From Actinomycetota bacterium (lineage in GTDB: Bacteria > Actinomycetota > Coriobacteriia > Anaerosomatales > JAUXNU01), in the NCBI GenBank assembly GCA_030682655.1, contig JAUXNU010000160.1, forward strand, positions 1-64,000: DNA of 64,000 nucleotides, read 5' to 3'. This document shows positions 39,164 through 48,163 of this stretch, in pieces. Within the stretch, counting starts at the first letter, position 1, and each line of letters begins with the position of its first letter. The position numbers and the translations under genes are program-made. Below the pieces are notes generated by a model. It was given only the letters and a program-made list of their open reading frames with translations, ran no database searches and was not told the DNA's origin.

Positions 39164-40502
39164 GCCCCGCGTCGTAGATGCGCTCGTCGCCGAGATCGGC
39201 TCGACAACCACTATCGTGTCGGCCTTCGACGGGCTCGCCGGTTGGCCAGACTCGCAGCCGCGGCTCCTTGGCCAGGGTGTTTCTGCGACCACTGTGCTCC
39301 AGGGCGACGTGCGTGTCGGCGTGGATGCCGCGCGCGCGGAGCTTGAGGCTGAAGTCGGCCCGCTCGCGCCGGAGGTAACGCTGGCGACCTCCTCGGCGGC
39401 GGGGGGTCTGCGCATGACCGTGCACGGGCTCACCGCCAAGATGACGGCGATGGCGGCGCGCGAGGCGGCGCTCGGGGCGGGCGGCGTCGTTGAGTACCAG
39501 ACCGCGGGGCTGCTGCGAGACGTGGACCTTGAGCGCATCGACGAAGCCGCGCCCGGGCTGATCCTGCTCGCGGGCGGCGTCGAGGGCGGCGACACAGAGA
39601 CGGTGCTCGCCAACGCCTGGCGTCTGACCGAACTCGAGTCACGCGCGATCGTCGTGTACGGCGGGAACTCGGCGGTAGCGAACGAGGCGCGCGAGCTTCT
39701 CGAGCGCGCGGGGTTCCGTGTGCGCGTCACGCCGAACGTCTACCCCGACGTGGACGAGCTCGACATCATCCCCGCGCGCGCCGTCATCCACGACGCGTTC
39801 GAAGAGCACATCACGCACGCTCCGGGCATGGAGCGCATCGGCGAGGTCGTGTCCGGACGCATCCTCCCGACGCCCGGTGCGGTGCTCATCGCCGCCGAGA
39901 TCCTGGCCGCCGAGATCGGCGACCTTGTCGTCGTCGACGTCGGGGGTGCCACGACCGACGTCCACTCGGTAACGGACGGTTCTCCCGAGATCGCGGCGCT
40001 ACAGACGGAGCCTCAGCCCCGGAGCAGGCGCACGGTAGAGGGCGACCTCGGCACCTTCGTGAGCGCCCGTCACGTTGCTGCGCTGCTTCCGGAGATCGAG
40101 CGGCCTGAGGTGTTGCCGCCGGCGCTTCCGAACACACTCGCGGAGATCGAGGCCGCGGTGGCGCTTGCCCAGGTGGCGGCCCGGGCAGCCGTCCATCGCC
40201 ACGCGGGCGCGCTCGCGCACCTCTACACACCCAAGGGGCGCCAGACTGTGGCCCGCGGCCGCGACCTGACGGCCTGCCGGTTCGTGATCGGAACGGGGGG
40301 CGCACTTACGTGGCTCTCTGGCGGCGAGACGATCCTCGAAGCTGTCCGGGCGAACCCGTCGGGCGACGAGCGACTGCTGCCGCCGTCAGACGCCCGCGTC
40401 GCGCTGGACGCCGACTATATCTTCGCGGCATGCGGCGCTCTCTCGGCCCACTTCGCCGCGGGTGCCGTGGCAGCGCTCATGCGCGAGAGCTCGGGACTCT
40501 AG
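39153..40502 (+). CDS. GlmL/MutL-type chaperone-like reactivase for ornithine aminomutase
   Basis: 449 residues of the GlmL/MutL family, an acetate/sugar kinase/Hsp70-fold group linked to B12 mutases. Features: ALVAEIGSTTTIVSAFDGL (phosphate 1), LATSSAAGGLRM, LLAGGVEGGDTE, DLVVVDVGGATTDVHSV (phosphate 2) and IGTGGALTWLSGG (adenosine motif). It probably exchanges damaged cobalamin in OraE using ATP, as inferred from the position and family. ATG at 39153 has GGTGG/GGAA upstream. Found in most oraSE clusters. Confidence 0.88.
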   Translation: MSNEPRVVDALVAEIGSTTTIVSAFDGLAGWPDSQPRLLGQGVSATTVLQGDVRVGVDAARAELEAEVGPLAPEVTLATSSAAGGLRMTVHGLTAKMTAMAAREAALGAGGVVEYQTAGLLRDVDLERIDEAAPGLILLAGGVEGGDTETVLANAWRLTELESRAIVVYGGNSAVANEARELLERAGFRVRVTPNVYPDVDELDIIPARAVIHDAFEEHITHAPGMERIGEVVSGRILPTPGAVLIAAEILAAEIGDLVVVDVGGATTDVHSVTDGSPEIAALQTEPQPRSRRTVEGDLGTFVSARHVAALLPEIERPEVLPPALPNTLAEIEAAVALAQVAARAAVHRHAGALAHLYTPKGRQTVARGRDLTACRFVIGTGGALTWLSGGETILEAVRANPSGDERLLPPSDARVALDADYIFAACGALSAHFAAGAVAALMRESSGL

Positions 40503-40594
40503 CAGGTGTTGTGGCCCCCACCGCCGCGCGCTACGCTCGCTGGTGGGGAAACGCGCAAGTGTAAGACGCAGTGATGCGGATGAAGGGGAGAGTC

Positions 40595-41326
40595 ATGAGC
40601 GGACGATCGGCTTCTCGAGGATGGCTCGCGCTGGTGCTGGCGATCGTGCTCCTGCTCGCACTCACGCTCGCCGCGGGCTGCGCGAGGGGCGACTCCGGCG
40701 GGGTCGACGAGCCCGGTGGGGTCCCCACCGAGGAGCAGGGGCAGGAGCAGGGGCAGGCCGGGGACGCCATCGTCGGCTCGAACACCGACCAGATTCCGCC
40801 CGGACGTGAGATCGCCGAAGGCGGCGGCGGGCCGCTCAGTTACACCTTCCGCGAAGAGTGGCGCCGCGCACTGGCCGAGGCCGAGTCATGGACCGCGGGT
40901 GCGTACCTCATATCGGCGTCAGGCGACATGATCAACAACGAGGGCGTCCCGAGCTACTGGTCGATGAACTTCCTGAACCCCGACGCCAGCGCGGTGCTCA
41001 TTGTGACCATCGACCCGTGGGGCGAGGTCACCGAGACGCGCGAGGTCACCGGTGATTCGCTGAAGTCCTTCGTCACCGAGTACACCAAGCCGATCCCCTA
41101 CGACGTCATCGACAGCGATGAGGTCGTAGTGAAAGGAAGCCTCACCCTGGGCGCCGAGTACGACCTCGTCAAGACCAAGGACCCCCGCGTCGGCCTCAAC
41201 TTCAGCGTGCTCGACGGCAGCGGTCCATACTGGCAGTACACGCTCTTCTACACGTCCTCGGCGGAGTACGTCAGCGCGCAGATGAACGCCCTCACCGGCG
41301 AAGCGAAGATCCTGGACAAGCCATGA
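40595..41326 (+). CDS. Lipoprotein of unknown function in the ornithine cluster
   Basis: The 243-residue product starts at ATG 40595 with AAGGGGAG upstream and has a lipobox LTLAAGC (Cys about 29). A Gln/Glu/Gly-rich linker (EEQGQEQGQ) leads to a globular domain with AEAESWTAGAYLISASGD, PSYWSMNFLNPD and WQYTLFYTSSAEYVS. I do not recognise the family. Its stop overlaps the orr start (ATGA), a tight coupling that suggests a linked role, for example at a transporter, but no direct evidence exists. Confidence 0.75.
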   Translation: MSGRSASRGWLALVLAIVLLLALTLAAGCARGDSGGVDEPGGVPTEEQGQEQGQAGDAIVGSNTDQIPPGREIAEGGGGPLSYTFREEWRRALAEAESWTAGAYLISASGDMINNEGVPSYWSMNFLNPDASAVLIVTIDPWGEVTETREVTGDSLKSFVTEYTKPIPYDVIDSDEVVVKGSLTLGAEYDLVKTKDPRVGLNFSVLDGSGPYWQYTLFYTSSAEYVSAQMNALTGEAKILDKP

Positions 41327-42387
41327 TGCCTGCGCGTGCGACCGTCACCGTCGACACGGCCAAGATCGCCGACAACACGCGGCGCGTCGTGGCGGCACTT
41401 GGGGACGTCGACGTCATCGGTGTCACGAAGGTCACCTGCGGCGCCCCCAAAGTCGCGCGTGCGATGCTTTCCGGCGGTGCCGTCGGCATCGCTGATTCGA
41501 GACTAGAGAACATCGCCGGAATGCGCGAGGCGGGAATCGATACCTCGTTCTGGCTCCTGCGCGCGCCTGTTCCCGCGCTGGCCGAGGAGACCGTCCGCCT
41601 GGCCGACGTGTCGCTCGAAAGCGAGATCGACACGCTCCTGGCGCTCGATGCCGCTGCTGCGCGGCTCGGTGTGCGGCATGCAGTGGTCGTGATGGTCGAC
41701 CTCGGCGACCTGCGCGAAGGCATGATGTCTGGCGCGCTCCCGGGCTTCCTCGAGCGGGCGGCGACGTTTGCGAACATCGACATCACCGGCGTCGGCGCGA
41801 GCCTGACCTGCTACGGAGCTATCGTTCCGACCGCCGAGAACCTCGGCGAGCTTGTCTCGCTTGCCGAGGCCGCGGAGCGGCAACTCGGTCACCCGCTCCT
41901 TGTGAGCGGCGGCATGTCGAGTTCGCTCGACGCGCTCGTCGCGGGAGAGCCTCCGCCTCGCATCGACAACCTGCGCATCGGTGAGAGCATCATCCTTGGC
42001 GTGAGCACGGTGACGCGGGAGCCGATCCTCGGCCTACATACGGACGCGGTGCGGGTCGCCGTGCCGGTCATCGAGTGCATGCGGAAGCCGTCGGCGCCGT
42101 GGGGCGTGATCGCGCAGGACGCGTTCGGGGGCAACCCGGACTTCGAGGACCGCGGCGAGCGACTCCGCGCGATCTGCGCCCTCGGCCGGCAGGACGCGCC
42201 GCCCGACGGTCTGCAGCCGATCGATGCACGCGTGCAGGTGCTCGGCGCATCGAGCGACCACCTGATACTCGACGTGGACGACCTGGCCGAGCCGCCCGCG
42301 ATCGGCGACACGATCGAGTTCGTGCCGACCTATGCGGCGACGCTGGCGCTCTTCACGTCGCCCTATGTCGAAAAGCGGTTTGTCTAG
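41323..42387 (+). CDS. orr: Ornithine racemase
   Basis: Orr interconverts L- and D-ornithine, the first step of the oxidative branch. The 354-residue PLP protein has the alanine-racemase N-terminal barrel: VDVIGVTKVTCGAPKVARAML with the PLP lysine, GIADSRLENIAGMREAG, VVMVDLGDLREGM, LLVSGGMSSSLDAL and NLRIGESIILG. These are hallmarks of ornithine racemase rather than alanine racemase. Coupled to the lipoprotein. Convergent with the CWB2 gene at 42418. Confidence 0.92.
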   Translation: MMPARATVTVDTAKIADNTRRVVAALGDVDVIGVTKVTCGAPKVARAMLSGGAVGIADSRLENIAGMREAGIDTSFWLLRAPVPALAEETVRLADVSLESEIDTLLALDAAAARLGVRHAVVVMVDLGDLREGMMSGALPGFLERAATFANIDITGVGASLTCYGAIVPTAENLGELVSLAEAAERQLGHPLLVSGGMSSSLDALVAGEPPPRIDNLRIGESIILGVSTVTREPILGLHTDAVRVAVPVIECMRKPSAPWGVIAQDAFGGNPDFEDRGERLRAICALGRQDAPPDGLQPIDARVQVLGASSDHLILDVDDLAEPPAIGDTIEFVPTYAATLALFTSPYVEKRFV

Positions 42388-42417
42388 CCGGACGCGGCGC
42401 GCGCGCCCGGCCGACGG

Positions 42418-44490
42418 CTACCGGTCGAGCTGCACTTGTATCGCGCTCTTGATGGAGTTCGGCACGCTCGCCGTTCCGCCAAGGACGTAGTAGTCCTGGA
42501 CCTTCATCCGGTTCGCATAGGTGTATGAAGCGGCCTCGGCACTGAGGCCCCGGCCGGACGTGACGAGCACGACGCCACCGAACCGCCCCACCATCGCTCC
42601 ACCCGCGAGCGCGTCTGGGATCTTCGCTGCAGTGCCGATCGTCCCCGGACCCGCGAAGTAGGCGTGTGTCGCGTTCTCGGCGATGACCTTGGCGGTCTCG
42701 TAGCGGTTGGCACCATACCAGCGGTGGTCTGCCGGAACGCCGAGCGTCGTTCGGGTCGCCTCGGAGATTGTCGCCGGCCCTCCACCGATCCACCTGCGTA
42801 GCGGCACTTCCATATGAACCGGCACGTGCGCGGCGAGAACCGCGAGTTCGTTGGCGGTCGCGCTCGGCACAGAGTCTTTCGACACGAGCAGGATCGGCGC
42901 GCCGCGGTGACGGGAGATTGCCGAGAGCGCGAGCGCGTCGAAGAACTTCGCGGGGTCGGCGCCGTTGGCGAACAAGACATCCGGCCCGACCTCGGCGGGG
43001 CGAACGGTTCGCATGCGTCTCGAGATAGCCGCCGCCATGTCGTACCGGCCACCGGTGCTCAGCAATCGCTCCACATTCGGTTTGCCGACGATCGCGGCGA
43101 GATCGCCCATGCGCGCTGCGGGCACCGACGTCGTGCCGCCGACGACGATGATCTTCAGACTCGGCTCGTCGAGCTTCATCGCCTTGAGCGTGTTGGCAGT
43201 GTCCGCGGGCAGACGCTTCTGCGCCGTGAGCAGCAGTGGCGCGTCGTAGGTCCAGCACAGTCCGGCCGCAGCCAGCGGGTCCGCCGCGGCCGCGTCCTCT
43301 CCGGATGCGATGATCACGTACTTCGTGCCCTTCCAGGAGTTGCTCTGGACCCAGTGCGACTTCTTCGCCATCGCGGCGGCGGTGCCGTATCGGTCGGTGA
43401 CGGTCGTGGGGATACGCTCGGCCACACAGCGGCGCTTGGCCGTGTAGATGTCGTTGCGACTGGCGCGGCCGTCGTTCCATGCGACGCGGCCGGCTTTGAT
43501 GTCGGCGAACGTGTTCACCGACTGCCACAGTGAGCCTGGGGCGACCCACCGCTTCATGTCTGTCGCGAATTCGTAGGTCCGGACGCACCCGTTCGCGCCC
43601 CCGTCCGAGGCGATCCACGCGACTGTGCCGTCGCCGATGCGCGCACCGACGTCGCCGGTCGAGTTGGCCGTAATGAGGAATCCGAATCCTCGGTTGAAGT
43701 CGTAGCAGTAGATCTCGTCGTCGTACCAGACGCCGTGAAGGAAGCTGTGCTCCCGGCCGTACCAGACAGCGATGCCGTCGTCGATGTCCGGGTTGTAGAA
43801 GTGGCCGTAGTCTGCCTGAAGCTCGTCGAGAAACGAGATCTCCTGCTGGTCGCTGCCGTCGTACTCGCAGGCCCAGATCTCGTTGTCGGTCGTCGTCTGG
43901 TACACGACATGTCCGCCGTCGAGTGAGGGGAACCTCTCGCTCACGGACGCCGTGTTAGTGATGTTGTTCGCGGTCGGAACGAGGTCGGAGATATCGACCA
44001 TGTACAGGTCCCAGATGCCGCCACCGGTATCTCCGGTGAACACGATGTGGTCGGAGTAGATGGCCGGGTCGTTCTGCTTCCACGGACCGCCGGCTACGAC
44101 GTGGTCGGCGTGAGTGGCAACGTCATACCAGTGGATGTGTCGCTCTCCGGTTCCCACGTTCCAGTCCGTGTATGTGATCACGCCATCATGGATGTCAGGC
44201 TCGACTTGATCGTGGGTCTCGTTCCCCGGGATGTTGTACGCGATTCTTGTGACGCCGTTGTCCGCGGAGTCGTAGACGAGCAGGTCCCTGCCTGTCGACC
44301 CTCCGGAGTCTATCTCTCACACGACGTAGCGGCCATCGGTCCTCGCGTGCCTCTCCGCCTGATCCGGCACGTCCACGACACCGATCTGGCGCTTGGTGTA
44401 GCTCACCGCCGCGTACGCCGGCGTGGCTGTTGCGAGCAGCACTACACAGAAGATCACGCACGACAGCGCGACGAGGACTCGGCGACTCAT
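42418..44490 (-). pseudogene. CWB2 beta-propeller surface protein with in-frame TGA
   Basis: The gene starts at ATG 44490 with GGGAGGGAG upstream and a signal peptide (LVALSCVIFCVVLLATATPAYA, in two hydrophobic halves). After 57 codons a TGA (44317-44319) interrupts HARTDGRYVV; the same frame continues EIDSGGSTGRDLLVYD to the end at 42418. Tryptophan (TGG) is expected there, as propeller blades often read VVWE. The rest has TolB/propeller-like blades and three CWB2 repeats (VIIASGEDAAAADPLAAAGL, IVVGGTTSVP, YVLGGTASVPNSI). Total 690 codons. A point nonsense mutation or sequencing error is likely. Confidence 0.85.
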
Positions 44491-44629
44491 GTGAATCTCC
44501 CTCCCGAAAGGTCGGCGCGCCCGCGCAACCGCGAACGCCCCCTATGCGAGTATATGCGCCTCCCGCCCCACGTGTCCCTTGTGGGTGCCTCGTGCGAGTG
44601 GGACGATTGCCCAAGGAAGGAGCCGCCCG

Positions 44630-45277
44630 GTGCTCGCCATCGCCATCCTCTCGCTGTTCGGGTCCGCTGCTATCGCGTACTTGATCGGCTACGCGTACGT
44701 CGCGCCGCGAGACGCATTCCTCCGCACGAAATGGGGCATCTGGCTGCTGATCGCGGGCGGCCTCTCTTTCATCTTCCTGCCGCCGCAGCTCACGGCAATG
44801 GACTCCCTCACGGGGTCGACGTCGGCGCAGCTCGGGTCGATGGCCAACATGTTCGCGTGGCCGTCGACCATCTCCAAAGGCGTCTACATCGGCCTCTGGA
44901 TCGTCACGACACTCATCGGCCTCCTCGCCGGGTTGCGCATCTGGAAAGCTGGACAGCCCGATTGGCGGGCGTCCGGCGGCTCGAACGCATGGGATTCCTC
45001 GGCGGCGGGCCGTGTTCGGGCGCTGCTCCCGATGGCCGACTCGCTCGATGAGGCGCTCGACGTGATTGCGCGCCAGAACCCCGATGCCCGATCGCTCGAG
45101 CGCGTGGCCGAGGACCTTCGGCACATCGGCACCCGATTCGTCGCGGATCTTCCAGCAGGGACCGGGGCGGTCTACGGGATGGTCACGGCCAAGCTCCCGC
45201 CTGCGCTGGCACAGGTCGTGACGGGCTTCCTGCTCGAAGGAGCGGGTCGCGGCGGCGAGATTGCCCGCGTGCGCTAG
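44630..45277 (+). CDS. Membrane protein, unknown
   Basis: The 215-residue protein begins at GTG 44630 with AAGGAAGGAG upstream. Three membrane segments lie at about 3-22, 33-50 and 85-105; the soluble C-terminus (about 110 residues) is helical (LPMADSLDEALDVIARQNPDARSLERVAEDLRHIG). No recognised family. Confidence 0.65.
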   Translation: MLAIAILSLFGSAAIAYLIGYAYVAPRDAFLRTKWGIWLLIAGGLSFIFLPPQLTAMDSLTGSTSAQLGSMANMFAWPSTISKGVYIGLWIVTTLIGLLAGLRIWKAGQPDWRASGGSNAWDSSAAGRVRALLPMADSLDEALDVIARQNPDARSLERVAEDLRHIGTRFVADLPAGTGAVYGMVTAKLPPALAQVVTGFLLEGAGRGGEIARVR

Positions 45278-45280
45278 CGC

Positions 45281-45667
45281 CTAAGCGCTGTCGTCCCCCT
45301 GCGCCATCCAGTACTCGGTGAATTCGCTCGCGCGGCCGTCCTTGGCGAGGTGGACGATCCAGACGTTCGCGTAGGTTGCGGCGCTCTTGTGGGTCGGTCC
45401 GACGCCCACGGGGTACTCGGTTATTCCGGCGATCACGAACGTGCCACCCTCATTCGCGACAACCTCGTACTCAAATGACCACTCGATCGAGGAATCTCCG
45501 GCCGCGATCCACTCCCGCACGATGGAGTCGCGTCCCTCCCAGGGCTCCTCAAAGGGGCCGGGGCGGTAGATCGCGTCCTCGGTGAAGAGCGCTGCGATGT
45601 CGTTCGGCGCGTCGGTCGACCATGCGAGCAGATAGCCGCGCATCCATGCTTCAGCCTGATCCTTCAT
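45281..45667 (-). CDS. SnoaL/NTF2-like protein
   Basis: 128 residues of the cone-shaped NTF2-like fold: an N-terminal helix MKDQAEAWMRGYLLAW, ALFTEDAIYRPGPFEEPWEGRDSIVREW and beta strands SIEWSFEYEVVANEGGTFVIAGITEYP, ANVWIVHLAKDGRASEFTEYWM. This is the polyketide-cyclase/SnoaL group whose members are mostly uncharacterised. Convergent with the previous gene. Confidence 0.82.
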   Translation of the reverse strand: MKDQAEAWMRGYLLAWSTDAPNDIAALFTEDAIYRPGPFEEPWEGRDSIVREWIAAGDSSIEWSFEYEVVANEGGTFVIAGITEYPVGVGPTHKSAATYANVWIVHLAKDGRASEFTEYWMAQGDDSA

Positions 45668-45699
45668 GCCGTCTCCGATTCGGTCAGTACGCGGGCCGA

Positions 45700-46479
45700 C
45701 TACTCCTTGGTGAGTTTGCCCAGGAAGGGGAAGAACTCCTCGTCAAGCACCGCGTAGCCCACGCCGTTGAGGTGTGAGTCCTCCGGGCTGACAGCGAGTC
45801 CCTTCGGCAGCGCTCCGCCCTGCGACACCAGTGTGCCGTAGAGGTCGAACACGTGCACGTTCTTGTTCCCCTCGGCGAGCTTGTCCAGTTCGGCGTTGTA
45901 CTTCTTGTGCAGGTCAACGAGCTCGCGAGTGGTTTCGCCCGTCACCCGCGGCAGTGCGTTGCCAAGGACGAGCGTGATGTCGCGCCCCTTGGTCGCCTTC
46001 ACCACCTGGCGCGCGTACCCGACGTTCTCCTTGAGCCTCGCGCTCACATCTGCCGAGGAGTTCGCTTCGAAGTCCACGAAGCACAGCTTGAAGAAGACGA
46101 CAGTGCCGTCCGGCACCTGTGCGATGTAGCCGGCCGCGCTCTTGCCGATGTCGGGAGGCGATGCGAGCTCGGCGTAGTAGAACGCGTAGTCCCTGTCGAG
46201 GACCGGGTCCTCACCGTCCCACTCCCAGTAGTCGAACCAGCCGCGCATGACCGATCTGCCGAGCATGAGAACCTGCTTGTTGTGGTGGCCGCTCCGCTCG
46301 CCGGGCAGCTTCCAGGGCGACGTCTGCTCCGGGGTCTCCTCGGCAGGTTGCTCCTGCTGCGTGACCTCGGTGGGCTTGGCCCAGTCGGGTACGTTGTCCG
46401 AAGTGAGCTCTACGCACCCGCTCGTGAGGGCGAGAGCGACCGTTACGGCGGTCAGGGCGATGAGGCGTTGGTGTCTCAA
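45700..46479 (-). CDS. SGNH-hydrolase-like lipoprotein
   Basis: 259 residues with a lipobox LALTSGC (Cys about 22) and a Pro/Glu/Gln-rich linker. The globular part resembles SGNH/GDSL esterases: VLMLGRSVMRG (block I, G-x-S), VVFFKLCFVDF, ITLVLGNALPRV, and SHLNGVGYAVLDE with the C-terminal His of block V. Acidic residue before that His is replaced by Ser in SPEDSHLN, though Asp lies one position earlier. Likely a cell-surface esterase. Confidence 0.68.
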   Translation of the reverse strand: MRHQRLIALTAVTVALALTSGCVELTSDNVPDWAKPTEVTQQEQPAEETPEQTSPWKLPGERSGHHNKQVLMLGRSVMRGWFDYWEWDGEDPVLDRDYAFYYAELASPPDIGKSAAGYIAQVPDGTVVFFKLCFVDFEANSSADVSARLKENVGYARQVVKATKGRDITLVLGNALPRVTGETTRELVDLHKKYNAELDKLAEGNKNVHVFDLYGTLVSQGGALPKGLAVSPEDSHLNGVGYAVLDEEFFPFLGKLTKE

Positions 46480-46649
46480 GCGGGAACCTCCCTGCTCTCC
46501 TCAGTCACAGAGTACCCCACGGGGTCGGGTGGGTGGAGTTGCACAGTGACTCAAATCACCCAGCCGGGGTAAGGACTGGTCGATAGACCTACAAGAAGAG
46601 CACATCGCCCGGCGGTTGTGCGCAGTCTGCGGTAGTGGAGGCTCTCCCG

Positions 46650-47279
46650 ATGAAACGTACACTCAGCGTTCTCGTTGTAGCTCTTCTCGTGGCGGTGTTG
46701 CTTGTTCCTGCGGCGGCGCTGGCGAAGGGCGGGGGCGACGCAGCCAAGGGTCGCGGCAAGAGCTCCGCACCCGGGCAAGTCAAGAAGGCCGGTGGCGGTG
46801 CGGCAGAAGCGGACGCCATGAGCTTGGCCGGGGAAGCGGAGTCGCTGGACGGCGAAGGCGCGGTCGAGGCCGACACTGACAGTGACACTGACGGCGCCGG
46901 TGCCGGCAAGGGCAAGGCGCTCGGCAAGACGAAAGAGAAGCACGTGCGTTCGCGCGAGGCGAGTGGCGCGGCCGAGTCGGAGGACGGCACACCAAAGCGC
47001 ACCGGGATAGAGAACGCCCTCGGCCGTATCCAGGCCAACATCGCGAAGGCCGAGGCAAAGGTCGAGGCGGGCACCAAGAAGCACGTTCCTCCCGGACTGC
47101 TGAGGGTACTCGAGAAGTTCCTTGGCTGGCTTGGGCTGGCCCCGGTGGCCACGGAACCCGTGCCGGACGAAGTGGGAGACGGTTCCGAGGAGACAAGCGT
47201 CACGCCCGAGCCCGGATCCGACGAAGATTCGAGCACCGTGATTCCTGAGGAGGGCGAGGAACCCCTCGCGACCCCGTAG
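46650..47279 (+). CDS. Exported low-complexity protein, unknown
   Basis: ATG at 46650 follows GGAGG. The 209-residue product has a signal peptide (LSVLVVALLVAVLLVPAAALA), a Lys/Gly-rich and then Glu/Asp-rich low-complexity middle, a helix (GIENALGRIQANIAKAEAKVEA) and an acidic tail. No conserved domain is visible. A clear terminator follows. Confidence 0.65.
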   Translation: MKRTLSVLVVALLVAVLLVPAAALAKGGGDAAKGRGKSSAPGQVKKAGGGAAEADAMSLAGEAESLDGEGAVEADTDSDTDGAGAGKGKALGKTKEKHVRSREASGAAESEDGTPKRTGIENALGRIQANIAKAEAKVEAGTKKHVPPGLLRVLEKFLGWLGLAPVATEPVPDEVGDGSEETSVTPEPGSDEDSSTVIPEEGEEPLATP

Positions 47280-47316
47280 TCAGGGGCGGTCGTGCGCGGG
47301 TAGCGCCACCTTGTCG

Positions 47317-47341
47317 GAAAGGGTCCCTCCGGGGCCCTTTC
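47317..47341 (+). terminator. Rho-independent terminator
   Basis: GAAAGGGTCCC (47317-47327) and GGGGCCCTTTC (47331-47341) pair with one G-U, with a three-base loop. A short T-rich run follows. Lies 38 nt after the stop at 47279. Confidence 0.72.
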
Positions 47342-47404
47342 TGCGTTCCCGGCGCGGGGATTGCTAGAATGTCGGCAGTCCGCACGCCAAGCACGGAGGT
47401 CCGC

Positions 47405-48109
47405 ATGTCAATCACAGCTTCGCCGACGAAACGATGGGCCGCCGTTGCCGCTGCAGTCGCGTTCGCAGTCGCGGGTGTCGCCCTCACCAGCGCCATCCCT
47501 GCAGTTGAGGGCCTGGGCGAGAAGGTGCGCCTGCCGATGTTTCACGGCGGCTCGACCTGGGTCAACATGGCGACCTTCACGCTGATGGGTGTCTTTGGCG
47601 CGATCTACTACATCACCGAGCACAAGGGCGCGTACGGGTGGATGGCCGGGTTCATGGCGATCTCGGCGCCACTGTGGCTGGCGAACACGGTCATGGGGGT
47701 CATCGCCGCGGCCAGCACGTGGGACTTCAGCGGGTCCAAGCAGTCGCCGATCGGCGTCATCTGGCAAGACCCGCGTCTGACCGCTCAGTTCTGGCTTCTC
47801 CTTGGCGTCGGGGGCCTGCTGATCGCGGTGCTGACGACCCAAAGTAGGCGCGTTCACGCCTTGGCTGCGATCGCGTACACCGCGCTCATGTGGGTGCTCC
47901 TTGGCACGGTCATGTGGGGTCCGGCGCGGGCGCTGCATCCTGATAACCCGGTGTTGAACTCGGGACTCGACATCCAAGTCCCGTTCTTCTCAATCGTCGC
48001 GTGTGTGTTTGCGGCGGCGGTCCTCGGCGCGTGGCTGGTGCGTGACAGGGTCGCGCATGCAGAGGTCGCGCGGCTGGCCGAGGAGAGCGAAACGGCGCCG
48101 GAGCGCTAG
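47405..48109 (+). CDS. Polytopic membrane protein with a CcmC-like WxDPRLT motif
   Basis: 234 residues from ATG 47405 (GGAGG upstream) with about six membrane helices. Between helices 3 and 4 lies IGVIWQDPRLTAQFWLLLG, reminiscent of the W-x-W-D-x-R-L-T motif in cytochrome c maturation protein CcmC. The tryptophan-rich WWV signature is not present, so it is at best a distant relative. Given two multihaem cytochromes in the window, a haem-handling role is possible but unproven. Confidence 0.6.
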   Translation: MSITASPTKRWAAVAAAVAFAVAGVALTSAIPAVEGLGEKVRLPMFHGGSTWVNMATFTLMGVFGAIYYITEHKGAYGWMAGFMAISAPLWLANTVMGVIAAASTWDFSGSKQSPIGVIWQDPRLTAQFWLLLGVGGLLIAVLTTQSRRVHALAAIAYTALMWVLLGTVMWGPARALHPDNPVLNSGLDIQVPFFSIVACVFAAAVLGAWLVRDRVAHAEVARLAEESETAPER

Positions 48110-48163
48110 ATCGCCCGCGCCAACGCGAGTCCGGCTGCAGCCGCGAGGACGTCCTTCATCGGC

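Noticed and set aside
42388-42417. Terminator between orr and the CWB2 gene
   Set aside because: The 30-nt GC-rich gap holds only short imperfect complementarities and no T-tract.
44317-44319. UGA as selenocysteine or recoded codon
   Set aside because: Context predicts Trp, no redox Cys/Sec motif surrounds it, no SECIS-like hairpin is evident just downstream, and TGA serves as the normal stop for many genes here.
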